From contig NC_091137.1 in the NCBI RefSeq assembly GCF_041381155.1, positions 15,247,765-15,311,764 on the forward strand: a stretch of DNA of 64,000 bases, read 5' to 3'. The notes beneath the pieces were generated by a model. It was given only the letters and a program-made list of their open reading frames with translations, was not told where the DNA came from and did not search any database. Each line of letters opens with the position of its first letter. The stretch's first letter is position 1. A program made the translations under genes and the position numbers. This document shows positions 1-11,719 of the stretch, one piece after another. This DNA comes from Argopecten irradians (lineage: Eukaryota > Mollusca > Bivalvia > Pectinida > Pectinidae).

Positions 1-940
1 TCAAACTATATTTTCAAGATGGCGGGAGTGGTGTCCATCTTGGATTTCAGATCAACATACAATATAAAAACAGTTGGTCACGACCATGACAAGGATCATT
101 TCATGCAAGTATCAGCTAAATCACACTGGCAGAATTTGAGAAGAAGTTCAAAATTCAAGATTTTAGAATATTTGACCCCCCTGACCTTGATAGTTGGTCA
201 AGGTCATTCATTTCAATAACTTTGGTAACCCTTCATCACAGCATGGCACAGGCCAAATATGAGTACCCTGGACGTTTTGGTTAGTTAGAAGAAGTCATTC
301 AAAGATTTTAGCCTATTTGACCCTTGTGAACTTGACAGCAGGTCAAGGTCATTCATTTTCATAAATATGGTAGCCCTTCTTCCCCGCATGTTACAGGTAA
401 AATATGAGTACTCTGGGCATAATGGTTATTGAGGAGAAGTCATTGAAAGATTTTAGCCTATTTGTCCCCTGTGATCTTGAAAGTAGGTCAAGGTCATTTA
501 TTTTCACAACTTTGATAGCCCTTCATCCCCGCATGCTACAGGCCAAATATGAGTACTCTGGGCCTTATGGTTATTGAGAAGTGGTTCAAAGATTTTAGCC
601 TATTTGACACCTGTGACCTGAAAGTAGGTCAAGGTCATTTATTTTCACAACTTTGTTAGCCCTTAATCCCAGCATGATACAGGCCAAATATGAGTACTCT
701 GGGCCTAATAGTTATTGAGAAGAAGACATTCAAAGATTTCAGCCTATTTGACCCCTGTGACCTTGAAAGTAGGTCAAGGTAATTTATTTTCACAACTTTG
801 GTAGCTCTACATCCCAGAATGCTACAGGCCAAATATGAGTACTATGGGCCTTATGGTTATTGAGAAGAAGTTGTTTTAATGAAAAGTTTACGCACGGCGG
901 ACGGTGCATGATGACTATAGGTCATCCTGACCCTTTGGGG
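1..940 (-). mobile_element. Composite TIR element with ~145-bp tandem units, cut by the window start
   Basis: About five tandem units of 141-146 bp can be followed through the repeated GGTCAAGGTCATT core at 195, 341, 486, 627 and 771. The right edge, near 890-938, reads TGACTATAGGTCATCCTGACC. This is the reverse complement of the left edge of the element at 34.2 kb, so this copy lies in the opposite orientation and its other end is outside the window. The first 170 bases resemble the 146-bp units of the 34 kb copy (fragments such as CAAGATGGC and ATCATTTCATGCAAGT). No transposase is visible, so it is probably non-autonomous. Short open frames inside it are products of the repeat and are not called as genes. 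Confidence 0.7.
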
Positions 941-1060
941 CTAGGTGAATACTTTATATAAAACTTTCGTACCTTGGACAGTTCTTGAGTTTTGGGTCTA
1001 GGTGAATACTTTATATAAATCTTTCGTACCTTGGACAGTTCTTGAGTTTTGGGTCTAGGT
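941..1060. repeat. 57-bp tandem duplication
   Basis: The sequence beginning CTAGGTGAATACTTTATATA starts at 941 and again at 998, and a third partial start (CTAGGTGAG) is at 1,055, giving a 57-bp period. It directly adjoins the end of the element to its left. No function is visible. Confidence 0.85.
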
Positions 1061-2713
1061 GAGTTTTGTTTAAATTTGGAGGGGATCTGCCAGAGTCACT
1101 TCTTCTCTGTCTGTCAAGTGAACGTTTTCGTTGGAGTGACAATGATGGTTCTGTGTCAATCTTGCGTACAAAGATACGAAGTAGATGTGTACAAGCGTGG
1201 TAAATCTTGCTTTTCGTGCTGCCACGCTGAAGTAGTACTTTCATAACAGTCTCAATACCTAAAGGCCAAGAATATCACTTGTTATAAACTAGCAACGTCA
1301 TTACCTGTGAGGCAGAAAGTAACTCATTTGTTTCACCATTAATCCCACAAAATTTTTGGTGCATTTCCCTAGAAACAAGTTTTAACTGAAAATATATGCA
1401 ATATAATAAAATTGATTCAAACTATATAAAGTGTACATGCAGGTAAATATGATGACTTTTTACAATATCTATAAATAGAGCTTGGAGTTATCACTTGGAA
1501 ATAACTCACCTGGTTTTATTTTGTTTGCTGTTGATTTTTCATGAGACATTTGCACTGAGGTAAGAATTTATGTAAGTATTACATTTTCGCCAAAGTAAAT
1601 TTTTCAAAGTGAAAAAATTCAGAAGAAAGTTATTGTCATCAAAATGGTAGTGAGTGGAATGGTCTAATAAGCAGTAGACTTGTGAATAAAGCAGTAGAGT
1701 TATGTTGCATGATGATGGTAAGATTTGTCGCTGGTTATATCAAGTTTGGAGAGATTACCTTCATGGTGGTAAAATTTGTCTCTAGTCGTATCGTTTTTGA
1801 AGAGAATGTTACACAGACAATTCAGGCATGCCACCAAAGCATTGCTGGAGTCAGACGGAATCATCAGCAACTTGGAAATGACGTCTACAAAAAATCAGAA
1901 AATTAATTTATACTTATGGTTTACCTCCATCCATTTCTTCAACCATAATTCTTCAGTCAAAAGTGATAACTCGGAAAACTTATGCTTTATTTGAGTTCCG
2001 CTCGGTATATGTTACTTTTGGGCTTTTATTTTTGGAGCAACATATTTTTTCCACAAGTATTAACTATAACACAGTTGAGCCTCTTATCTTTTATTCCTAG
2101 AACTATAGAACTCAATTTCCATTCCAATTATTCCATATAAGTCTCATCTAACTTCACAGTATCATTCACTTCATTCCATTACTTGGATTACTTAATGTAT
2201 AACCACGATTACAAGGTTCAATGGTACAGTGTAATTCAAATGCTTGCATCTACCTGGTAAATCTTTCTATAATCTTCACCTATATGTTTGATAAAGTTGT
2301 AAACAAACATTTTTCCATAGTTACTAAATTTCACAATTTCCATTTCTATGTATAATTGTGAGGATTAAGTTTCATGAATTTAAATGAAATGTTACTTCAT
2401 TAAAAAAAATATTGTGGATGATATCATAGCTGATGTTACTCCCATAACATGAGAGTCGACTGGTAAGCCGTTTTTAATCGGACGTTATTTTGTTAGACAC
2501 GACATAATGTTCTAAATGTGTCTCGTTGTGCTATACCTCTAACATTGTTGGAGTAAGCTGATGTAAACTTACTTGATCGCAAAATTCTAAAAAATTAATC
2601 ACATGTGATAAAGTTGGTTTACAGTACTTTACACAAGATTCCACAGCGATTGAATGACTCACCCAGAACGCATTCAGTAAGGTTGCTATTGGAGATGCTA
2701 GTTGACATCTTAC
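1061..2713. other. AT-rich stretch with no recognisable gene
   Basis: Only short chance open frames occur here. It lies 3' of the last exon I can place for the minus-strand Tudor gene, so it may be intron or flank of that gene. I see no further exon with convincing coding character. Confidence 0.4.
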
Positions 2714-4734
2714 TATAGAAAGCAATGTTTGTGACCAGTCTGAGTACATAGTGAATAGTTTCTGGTTCAGGACAAGCATGGAGAAATGTCTCCAGGGTTT
2801 CTATTCCACCCAGCTCAACCAAAATCTCACCTGACAAAAAAATGTTAATGATGTTAATGATACTCAATAAATATCATTTACCAACAAGATAATTAATCTA
2901 CAATAAATATCATTTACTAACAAGATAATTAATCTACAATAAATATCATTTACCAACAAGATAATTAATCTACAATAAATATCATTTACCAACAAGATAA
3001 TTAATCTACAATAAATATCATTTACCAACAAGATCATTAATCTACAATAAATATCATTTACCAACAAGATAATTAATCTACAATGAATATCATTTACCAA
3101 CAAGATAATTAATCTACAATAAATACCGGCAATGACAATGATGCATTAACATTATGATTGTCAATTTGATAATTGAGAAAAATAAATTTCATCAAAGATA
3201 AAAATAAATTCAAAAATTACAATGAACAAATAAAGAATTGTGAAACTTTAAATAAGATTGTATGAATGGATACTTTAGTCGTCATTTACTTGATGGCCAT
3301 GTTTCTACTCCTTAATGAAGTATCACTTACATGCTGGAATACTTTTCTGGCACATATTAGAGAGGATGGAGGCTGCCAGTTTTGGAATGACATGATGGCG
3401 TGGTGAGGGCTCAACTCCTACAACATAAATATTATATTAATGTAAATTGGATTATACGCTACCTTGAACAGTACCTTATTATTTCGCTTCACCAAAATGA
3501 AATGACAGTGCATATAGAATTATACAGGGAATCTTGCTTTCGGTTGCGATGCTGTAACCTCATCTTGGACTATCAATACGAATATAGATGTTCTGACATC
3601 ATTATCATTATTCATAATTTAATAAATTTTTAATTTTTGTTAAGAAAATGTAGTGGATCTTAACATAGCATATCACATGAAATGGAAACTATGAATTTGA
3701 TATTTAATTAATCCAAATCAAATACCTGCCAGTTTACACAGGGATATCTGCGGAGAGTATTTGCTGGTACCTATATGGTCAGGTAAGGTGTAAACTTCAT
3801 TACATGGTAAATCAATCTCATAACCATAGTCCAGGGCCCAAACTTTCATCTTCCATTGGTCGACTTTGATGACCCTCGCCCGAATGTAAAACGATCTGTC
3901 AGAATCCAGTATCCTCCTAACAACAACTGTGTCACCCGCAGTACATTTAGTAGGTTGCAGATGTTCATCTTCCAAAGCCATTTGTATGTCACGAACTGTT
4001 TCAATGTTGGCCATGCCAATATGTGCCCAAAATAATGGACCATCAATGACTTCAGACACGAAAATGTCTTCCCATTCTTCTATATCTTCTGTTTCACATT
4101 GGACTTCATTCCTGTTGGGCCAGGCTTGATGTTGGAAGTTTTCAAGGAGATGATCAGTGATATTTATATCTTTTTCAGAATCACTAGTATCAAATAGTGA
4201 ACAAATTTTCAGGTTGTCCGGTAAAAGGTCCAGATATTTCAGCTTAAGATTTGAGAGTTTGTGTACTTTGTCATGTAACTCCGAGGACAAGGACTTGGTC
4301 TGTATTCTCCCAATCAAGTGCTTGTTTTCACAAAGCTGCTGAAACTGATTGGAGAATTTGGATGTAAAATGATAAATGTTACCTTTGACATCTAACAAAT
4401 ACAACAGGCGTCTCATGACATCATGTGTTATCATGTTTTGCAGGGGTCCAATAGAGAGTTGTGAGAGAAACCAAAGACATTTCAAAGCTACATCAATAGA
4501 AGCTAGTTCAGACTGGTTGTCTAATGATGAATCTATAATCAGCAAAATTGATTCTATCAGTCCTCTGTCCATAAACATTTGTCTTATAGTGCCATTTTTG
4601 TCATTTTTCAGAAATTCCTGAATGACTGTCAAAGAGGCAAGTTTTATGCTGGAGTTTTCCTTGACTTGGGTCAGGTCCATATGATACTGGAGTAAGCGTG
4701 AGGCTATTATCTTCTCACTCATCATACTGCTCAT
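2714..4734 (-). CDS. ARM/HEAT-like plus extended Tudor domain protein, 5' part (three exons)
   Basis: Three minus-strand exons fit by phase: 4,734-3,726, 3,417-3,331 and 2,830-2,714, all joined in phase 1 with GT donors and AG acceptors. The start is the first ATG in frame, since a TAG codon lies two codons upstream. Residues about 1-110 are helical and ARM/HEAT-like (ALKCLWFLSQLSIGP). Residues about 200-340 form an extended Tudor domain: EVIDGPLFWAHIG at the front, then RARVIKVDQWKMKVWALDYG, with the DYG of the Tudor barrel. After the Tudor core, exons 2 and 3 again look ARM-like (ILVELGGIETLETFL). Tudor domains of this kind bind methylarginine on Piwi-pathway partners in germ cells; that role here is inference. 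The frame ends at donor GTAAGA, so 3' exons are missing. I do not recognise the orthologue. Confidence 0.75.
2863..3123. repeat. 36-bp minisatellite in an intron of the Tudor gene
   Basis: About seven near-identical 36-bp units occur between the second and third exons of the Tudor-domain gene. On the gene's strand each unit contains an acceptor-like end (ATTTATTGTAG) followed 16 bases later by a donor-like GTAAATGATA. Because 36 is divisible by three, a spurious 12-residue repeat frame stays open across the array. Confidence 0.9.
3440..3665. repeat. Possible decayed relative of the TTAA-flanked MITE found at 41.0 kb
   Basis: Fragments such as GAATCTTGCTTTCGG and GCTGTAACCTCATCTTGG, and an end reading AATGTAGTGGATCTTA, resemble the right half of the element at 40,995-41,393. 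The similarity is patchy, and this copy sits in the first intron of the Tudor gene. Confidence 0.3.
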
Positions 4735-4865
4735 TTTCTATGTTTACTAGTTGTAGCTTTCTTTCAACTTTGATCATATGTAATTACGAATATCAAGCAG
4801 GATCTGAAAGAAAAAATGAGAGTGATATTCATCAAACAGTAAACAATCTTAAATCTTTGAAAAAA

Positions 4866-6433
4866 CAAGAGGCCCAGAGGGCCTGTATCGCTCACCTGGT
4901 TTGTAATGCCAAGTAATGTTCTGTTTACAAGTTCATTGTTTCTTTTCTGAAGGAATTTTAATATTAACCTCTAAATCCCCTATTGGGCCCCACCCCTCCT
5001 GCCCCCAGGGGGTCAGAGCCAAAATTTATACAAGTTCTGTTCCCCTTCCCCCAAGGATGTTTATGGCCAAATTTGGTCACAATCCAAGCAAAACTCTAGG
5101 ACAAGTAGCGATTTATAGGATTTACCTCTATTTCCCCTATTGGGCCTCACCCGTTCTGCCCCGGGGGAGCCAGAGCCAAAATTTATACAAGTTCTGTCCC
5201 CCTTCCAAAAAGGATGTTTGTGGCCAAATTTGGTTACAAACCATGCAGAACTCTATGACAAGTAGCGATTTAAAGGATTTACCTCTATTTCCCCTATTGG
5301 GCCCCACCCCTCCTGCCCCAGAGGGTCAGAGCCAAAATTTATACTGGGGGTCAGAGCCAAAACTTATACAAGTTCTGTTCCCCTTCTCCCAAGGATGTTT
5401 GTAGCCAAATTTGGTTACAATTCATGTAGAACTCTATGACTAGTAGCGATTTCAAGGATATACCTCTATTTCCCCTATTGGGCCCCCGCCCCTCCTGCCC
5501 CCTGGGGACCAGAGCCAAAATTTATACAATTTCTGTTCCCCTTCCCCCAAGGAGGTTTGTGGCCAAATTTGGTTACAATCCATGCAGAACTCTAGGACAA
5601 GTAGCGATTTATAGGATTTACCTCTATTTCCCCTATTGGGCCCCGCCCCTCCTGCCCCAGGGGGTCAGAGCCAAACTTTATACAAGTTCTGTTCCCCTTC
5701 CCCAAGGATGTTTGTGGCCAAATTTGGTTACAATCCATGCAGAACTCCAGGACAAGTAGCGATTTATAGGATTTACCTCTATTTCCCCTATTGGGCCCGC
5801 GCCCCTCCTGCCCTCGGGGGGTCAGAGCCAAACTTTATACAAGTTCTGTTCCCCTTCTCCCAAAGATGTTTGTGGCCAAATTTTGGTTACAATCCATGCA
5901 GAACTCTAGGACAAGTAGCGGTTTATAGGATTTACCTCTATTTCCCCTATTGGGCCCCCGCCCCTCCTGCCCCCGGGGGGTCAGAGCCAAACTTTATACA
6001 AGTTCTGTTCCCCTTCCCCCAAGGATGTTTGTGGCCAAATTTGGTTACAAACCATGCAGAACTCTAGGACAAGTAGCGATTTATAGGATTTACCTCTATT
6101 TCCCCTATTGGGCCCCGCCCCTCCTGCCCCCGGGGGGTCAGAGCCAAACTTTATACAAGTTCTGTTCCCCTTCCCCCAAGGATGTTTGTGGCCAAATTTG
6201 GTTACATTCCATTCAGAGCTCTATGACAAGTAGCAATTTAAAGGATTTACCTCTATTACCCCTATTGCGCCCCGCCCCTCCTGCCCCCGGGGGGTCAGAG
6301 CCAAAATTTATACAAGTTCTGTTCTCCTACCCCCAAGGATGTTTATGGCTAATTTTGGTTACAATCCATGCAGAACTCTATGACTAGTAGCGATTTAAAG
6401 GAAATGTTGACGGACGGACGGGCCAGGTGAGCT
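4866..6433 (+). mobile_element. Composite TIR element with nine ~157-bp tandem units
   Basis: The left edge reads AAGAGGCCCAGAGGGCCTG followed by CGCTCACCTGG, and the right edge reads GGCCAGGTGAGCT. CTCACCTGG and CCAGGTGAG are therefore the inverted ends. Between them a unit of about 157 bp recurs about nine times, counted by CAAGTTCTGT-type cores at 5,031, 5,188, 5,370, 5,528, 5,683, 5,840, 5,999, 6,156 and 6,313. One unit has a 24-bp internal duplication near 5,345. A shorter copy of the same family is at 58.9 kb. The open frames crossing it repeat the same peptide and are not genes. The element begins about 130 bp upstream of the Tudor gene start codon, where that gene's promoter should be. 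Confidence 0.85.
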
Positions 6434-6715
6434 AAAAATGTCTCAAAATGCATTAAATATAGTAAAACATTAGGAAATTTGATTTTACCATTAAAAGCAA
6501 ATGTAACGAATTGATTTCAACAATGTCCAAGACCAAATATACGTAATTTTTCAGGTTTTTTTTTTTTGTAATCACAAAGATTTACAAGAAATTTACCACG
6601 CTCTCCCTCCGAGACCAACTGTGAAGTTTTGAAAAAAAAAAAAAAAAAAACCCAATTACACATCAATGATTGATTGATTTTACAACATCTTTTGACTAAG
6701 TTGTATCAAGACACA
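6434..6715. other. Short AT-rich spacer with A and T homopolymers
   Basis: Nothing gene-like is visible. A T run near 6,556 and an A run near 6,633 are the only marked features. Confidence 0.5.
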
Positions 6716-6928
6716 GGCCGTTTTCAATTATACGGTTTGACTGGTTGGACCTAAGTGTTCGTTTATTAATTAAAGACGGACCTGGGGCTTTTACATTGTT
6801 TTCAGACGAGCCTAAGCAAAGCCTTCACAGGCCTGTATCAAAAACTGCAGGTCCGTCAAAATTTATAATTGAAATAATGACTTAAACCAATGGTCGAACC
6901 GGTTGTTCCGAATAAACGAAAACGACCA
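6716..6928 (+). mobile_element. MITE-like repeat, copy 1 of a direct pair
   Basis: This 213-bp block is repeated almost unchanged at 7,109-7,321. It begins GGCCGTTTTCAATTATACGG and ends in the reverse complement of GGTCGTTTTCGTTTATTCGG, so its ends are imperfect inverted repeats of roughly 36 bp. No clear target-site duplication is visible. It codes for nothing recognisable. Confidence 0.7.
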
Positions 6929-7108
6929 CAGTCTTGACAAGAAATCTGAAAAAAGAAAGCCGAAGTGACTCTAATCCCAAGTGCCGAGATGTCCCGATAC
7001 TCGTGAAATGTGTTTTGCACGCTAGATTGGCTTTACTCTTCCCTCTAACTACTTACATTGGGTTTTTTTCACATAACACTCAACATCATTACTTTAGAAA
7101 ACATGCAT

Positions 7109-7321
7109 GGCCGTTTACGATTATACGGTTTGACTGGTTGGACCTAAGTGTTCGTTTATTAATTAAAGACGGACCTGGGGCTTTTACATTGTTTTCAGAC
7201 GAGCCTAAGCAAAGCCCTCACAGGCCTGTATCAAAAACTGCAGGTCCGTCAAAATTTATACTTGAAATAATGACTCTAACCAATGGTCGAACCGGTTGTT
7301 CCGAATAAACGAAAACGACCA
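7109..7321 (+). mobile_element. MITE-like repeat, copy 2, at the PSMB7-like promoter
   Basis: Second copy of the 213-bp block described at 6,716. It ends only 180 bp before the ATG at 7,501. Similarity to copy 1 is very high, with only scattered substitutions, so the duplication is fairly recent. Confidence 0.7.
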
Positions 7322-7399
7322 TGGTTTAAACTAAAATTGAAAAACAAGCTTCTGCGTTTTGTTGGGTACGAAGCGAGCTGCAAAAACCTCTCTCAATCA

Positions 7400-7470
7400 G
7401 ACGCTTATTGGTTGAAGAAGCGTCTAATTAACCAAGAAATTCGGATTTACAGCCAATCAGATTTCTCCAA
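7400..7470 (+). promoter_or_regulatory. Candidate proximal promoter with CCAAT boxes
   Basis: An inverted CCAAT box (TTATTGGTTG, near 7,407) and a direct one (GCCAATCAG, near 7,453) lie 40-100 bp upstream of the PSMB7-like start codon. There is no TATA box. CCAAT-driven TATA-less promoters are usual for housekeeping genes such as proteasome subunits. The assignment is inference. Confidence 0.4.
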
Positions 7471-7500
7471 ACTGTTTACACCGAACCTTATCTCGAGAAA

Positions 7501-8479
7501 ATGGCTGCAGTGTTGGGTGCCGAACCGCGAGTCGGAGGGTTTAATTTTGAAAACTATGCAAGGCAAGTAATTTATTTCTGACTTAACGACAAGGAAACAT
7601 AAACCACTTGTAAAGCTAACACATCCCGTTAAAATTAAAGTATATTTCTACTTGGTTACATAATTTGATATGTTTTTGGCGAATGATCACACGATGACAA
7701 AGCAACATTATTCGATTCTCTCTGGGTTATTTCGCCGGTGAATCGCCCTCAATCTCATTTTATGCCGAAACTAACTACTGTTGTTGCGGTAAAGATATCA
7801 CCTTCTGACTGACTTTTTTGTCAGAAGTGTTATCTTTTCGGCTACAACATTAGATAGAGCGAAACATAATTTTGTTATTTCATCAGCACAAAATGTCGGT
7901 CAATATCAGCAGAGAAAATGTCAACATTAGATTCAAATGCGTCTACATGATTAAATAATTCGCTGAACAATCACTGGAAGAACCATGTCATGAAATTTCA
8001 ACCATTAACAGGTTGGGCACAACCCTGCATTTGGGTAAAAGTTACCCATTTGAGTAACAGTTACGAGGGTTGAAATATCCCTGATTCTCCCATACATAGC
8101 AGAAAAATGATGAAATTCCTCTTGGTTTCCAGCTTTTTCATTGCGCTATTATCACAGAAACGTCGTTATGCGTCAAAATTTATGAAGTCATCTACAATGT
8201 GCGCTGCATGTATTAACGACATCACGTTATTGTCTAGCGCGTGTGAGCTGTCTTACACCCCCCTGTGTAAGATAGAGATATCTTTTCCCTAGCAACCATA
8301 GGATATCCCTGTGAAGTATGGGAGAAAATGACACCCATGACGGTAATGTTCTTACCACCTCCATAACAAAAACCTCACTGGTAACTTATTCTCATTTCAG
8401 AAATATTTCTCTGGAGCAAGCAGGAATAAAACCTCCAAAAGCTTACAAAACAGGAACCACTAAGCGAGATCAAAAGTAG
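7501..8479 (+). CDS. PSMB7: Proteasome subunit beta type-7 (beta-2), first two exons only
   Basis: Exon 1 (7,501-7,562) encodes MAAVLGAEPRVGGFNFENYA and matches the start of PSMB7/PSMB10, whose hallmark is GGF-FEN. It ends AG followed by GCAAGT, a GC-AG class donor. Exon 2 begins at 8,401 after TTTCAG and continues in phase through the propeptide: NISLEQAGIKPPKAYKTGTT. In beta-2 the propeptide is cleaved before the TT of TGTTIAG and that first threonine is the catalytic nucleophile of the trypsin-like site. Here homology stops exactly at TT, followed by KRDQK and a TAG at 8,477. I find no later PSMB7 exon downstream. It could be a truncated 5' duplicate, a gene interrupted by an insertion or misassembly, or a functional gene with distant exons and an unusual donor. 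Identity of the fragment is fairly sure; function is not. Confidence 0.7.
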
Positions 8480-8559
8480 CCGCTCAATATTTGTGGAATT
8501 AAAAAATAGTCTTAGATGAAAGGCCTAACCATCTATAATCTAAACTAATTAAAGGTTTC

Positions 8560-8840
8560 CCTAAGCGGCGGTCCCTCGCTCCGCAAGCGATTTAATGCAG
8601 TCGCTCCAGCAGAATTCGATCCCGCTGGCAGCGAGATCATCCATTTTTTTTAGAGAAGCTCCGGTAGCGATCCCGCTCCGGCAGCGAGATCATCCGCGGA
8701 ATCCGGCAGCGATCCCGCGGCGGTCCCGCTCTCCGCAGCGATATGATCCCGCTGGCAGCGAGCTTCGGTAGCGATATGATACACTTCGCTCCGACAGCAT
8801 CGCTTTTCGGCATCGATTTCACCAAGCGATCTGTTGGTAG
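8560..8840. repeat. GC-rich island of degenerate AGCGATCCCGCT words
   Basis: In an otherwise AT-rich region these 280 bases are strongly GC-rich. They consist of short degenerate words such as GCAGCGAGATCATCC, GCGATCCCGC and CCGCTGGCAGCGAG on both strands. A second island of the same style is at 18.0 kb. Open frames through it are low-complexity and are not called. It may be a simple satellite or insertion debris; no function is visible. Confidence 0.5.
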
Positions 8841-8879
8841 ATATTGACATCGTTTCAGCTTTGACAAACATGCCGCGAT

Positions 8880-11630
8880 GATTACTTAGCATGACACAAT
8901 CTAAAACTAAAGGGGACGAGTATAGTTAGCTAACGAACTAAACCTTCTTCAACTTGCTCATCGGAAACTATGAAGAAATTGTTTTAAAATAGAATGATGT
9001 GTTAACACGTGCTTTGTGAATCAATCCTATTCAGTATTTAATAAAATATACTATTGATAATATATACAGTATATGTCCATGTGTTGTCTTTCCAAAATTT
9101 GACACTAATTCAAGATTTGATATATACTGATCTATTATTAGAATGTGTCGTATTGTTTCGTCGTTTTTTATCAAAATACCCCGTTTTTGGCATGATGACA
9201 TACAAATGGTTGTGAAGACAAATTCAAACAATATGCATATGGCCTGTAATTCAAATGTCTTTAACTAACTGGTATTTTTTACCATCTGAATGATGTTTTT
9301 ACGATATTGCCTCTTTTAGTTTATACTCAGAATATATACAGTAGATATTTTTTAACCAATTCCAATTAATGGTCAGATAATTCCTCTCAAAATCCTTATT
9401 TACTTTTACCATGCAACGTTATAGAATGCTTTGCTTCATGTAATTACATGTATACATGTAGTTTATTTATTATGTAAATTGTCTAAGTACGCCATCATTA
9501 GCTGGACATACCTAACGTTTGATGAAAATATTATTTGTATGAAGTGTTTTATACGATGCAAATTGTTTGACACTAAGATAAAAATAAAACAATTGACTGG
9601 ATGTTGTTACTTGTCCTCGATATCTTCACTGTGCAATATATATTTATCTGGAAAGACCTGAAATCGACCAGCGGGGAAACAAAATACGATGAATATGCCT
9701 GTTCAATGTAAAAATACCAACTTCGCATATTCCAGCCAAAACGGTAAGTGCCTGTCATTATATTCATTTTTTTCGATCCCTTCTTTACTAGTGCTGATAA
9801 TCATTTTTCAGAGTGTAGGACCGCCATCTTTGCTGTTACTAGCTAAAACGATGTACCATGAACCCTGTTTATTGGAGAATGGCATAGTGATATGTCATGT
9901 AAAGGAAAAATATTCTCAACTATCAAAAGAATAGTGCAACGATTTTTCACTTTGCAATTGTTCACGCTAAAATGAAGTGAGTACTCCTTTCAAGATCTAG
10001 ACGCGATCACTTGGAGTATCAGTACATTTTATTTTATTTGAGTGTCACATATCAAAATCACATAAAAACAACCGAGTTTTCATCAGAGTACTAGTACATA
10101 TGAAAATATTATGATAATGATATCCACACAAACTGACTTATGAGACACTAATTTGAAGTAAAAAAAAAAGGAAAAAACACACACATACACAATTATGTCA
10201 CACCGAAACGGGTAAAAGAAGTAAAACTGAAAATGAATTGACCGATCGCCATGTGTAATATAAACACGTCTCGTGCTCGCAAACGCACGTGTTTCTTTTC
10301 AATGTCGGAGCATACATCGTAGCACACACAATACAAAATGCAAAGTCATGATGCGACTTGACTGACAGCTGGCGATCTGTCAATTATATGAAGTTAAAAC
10401 ACATATTTTATAAGGTACATGTAATATTTACCTAGCATGTTTTGTATGGGCGGACTGTAAGTTATGATTATCATCAAGTTCAAAGAAATGAGGATTAAAA
10501 TTAAAAACACAATTATAAAGATCGCTTCTAAAATATCAGTTATTAGTTAACAGTTGTCGGACTCCTAAGATATCCGCCTTTTGGTATCAGAATATATATT
10601 GTGGTAACGAGACTTATTTGGTGCGTGACGTAATCGACCCGCAGCTCATCACTATCAATATTTGCATACAGCGCCCGACACGCCTACCTGTGATTTTCAA
10701 AACCCGTTTCATAACCATTATTGGTCAACTTACACTCATATACATATCATGATATACACACTACATGTATGTCGCATTCGGATGCATTATGCAAGAAAAA
10801 GACAAAACCCAGAAAAAATATCATTACTGTTTATTTATTTGTTCATTTATCTTAAGGTGTTTTAACTACTTGTTCGACGAAATTCGTCGTTCTAAGTAAG
10901 ATAATAAGAATTAATCATGAGGATGATTAAAATATACATGTATATATATAATTAGGTTTACGAAATTGTTGTGTCCCCTTGGAAATATAGGATGAGTAGC
11001 AACGTTTAATATTAAAATAATTTCAATTTTTACATGTTATGCGATTACCATTCTTTGTATAATTCTCATTATTAAAATGCGATACTTTGCACATTTACGT
11101 CCTCGTGCAGATACGGATCCAGATACGCCGGAGGAGACGCCATCGGGGATCGTTATTTTCAGCGTTCAAAATTAACGCCTGTCCATCTGCCCTTGACCGG
11201 CAATTTTATAGTCAGGTAGACAATTTGTATAATGTAGCTGGTCCTTTGACAGGCAACTTTTGGTCCAGATAGAAGATATAAAAAAACATAAATGGCAGTA
11301 GAATTGAAGAAAGGTTGAAGATCAAACTGTACAAAACAAATTTTGGTAATATTCTGGTTTTCGGCCAATTTTGTTAAGAGCCTACGATACTAATACGGAT
11401 ATGCAGATATATTTTGTTAGTAAAACTATTACTTTGCTAGTAATTATGTAAGCTATAGAGATGAATTGTAACTTTGTAAGGACCAGTAACTTTTAGGGTC
11501 AGCCGGTCCTTAGGACCAGCAGGAAAAAATTATTTAAGGGAGAACAATGGTTATTTTGCCGATTTGTTATCTGGAACGGTTTTTTTTTCTTATAAATAAA
11601 TGTAACCTGGTTATACTAGGCAATATATCG
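8880..11630. other. AT-rich stretch with no supported gene
   Basis: Only short open frames without recognisable domains occur. An ATG at 9,689 is followed by a short frame ending at a good donor (AACGGTAAGTG, about 9,740), but no partner exon could be placed. The stretch may be intronic or intergenic. Confidence 0.4.
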
Positions 11631-11639
11631 CTCGGCTGG

Positions 11640-11714
11640 AGAGAACTTCTTTTAGCTCGATCGGTTGAGCGTTTAGTAATCCAAGGTCCCGAGTTCGATC
11701 CCTGGCAGAGGCAG
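11640..11714 (+). other. tRNA-like sequence, probably the head of a SINE
   Basis: An A-box-like TAGCTCGATCGGTTGAGCG (about 11,653) is followed by a B-box-like GGTCCCGAGTTCGATCCC (about 11,684) and a 3' GGCAGAGGCA. The distance between the boxes is too short for a normal anticodon arm, so this is unlikely to be a functional tRNA. It fits a decayed tRNA-derived SINE promoter. Confidence 0.45.
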
Positions 11715-11719
11715 GTATT

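Noticed and set aside
4916-6387. Several overlapping plus-strand open frames of 107-162 codons
   Set aside because: They run through the 157-bp tandem units of a TIR element and repeat the same peptide (YLYFPYWAP); frames switch with unit indels and the same happens at 59.0-59.5 kb.
11640-11714. Functional tRNA gene
   Set aside because: A and B boxes are present but the sequence between them is too short for a proper anticodon arm, so a SINE head is likelier.
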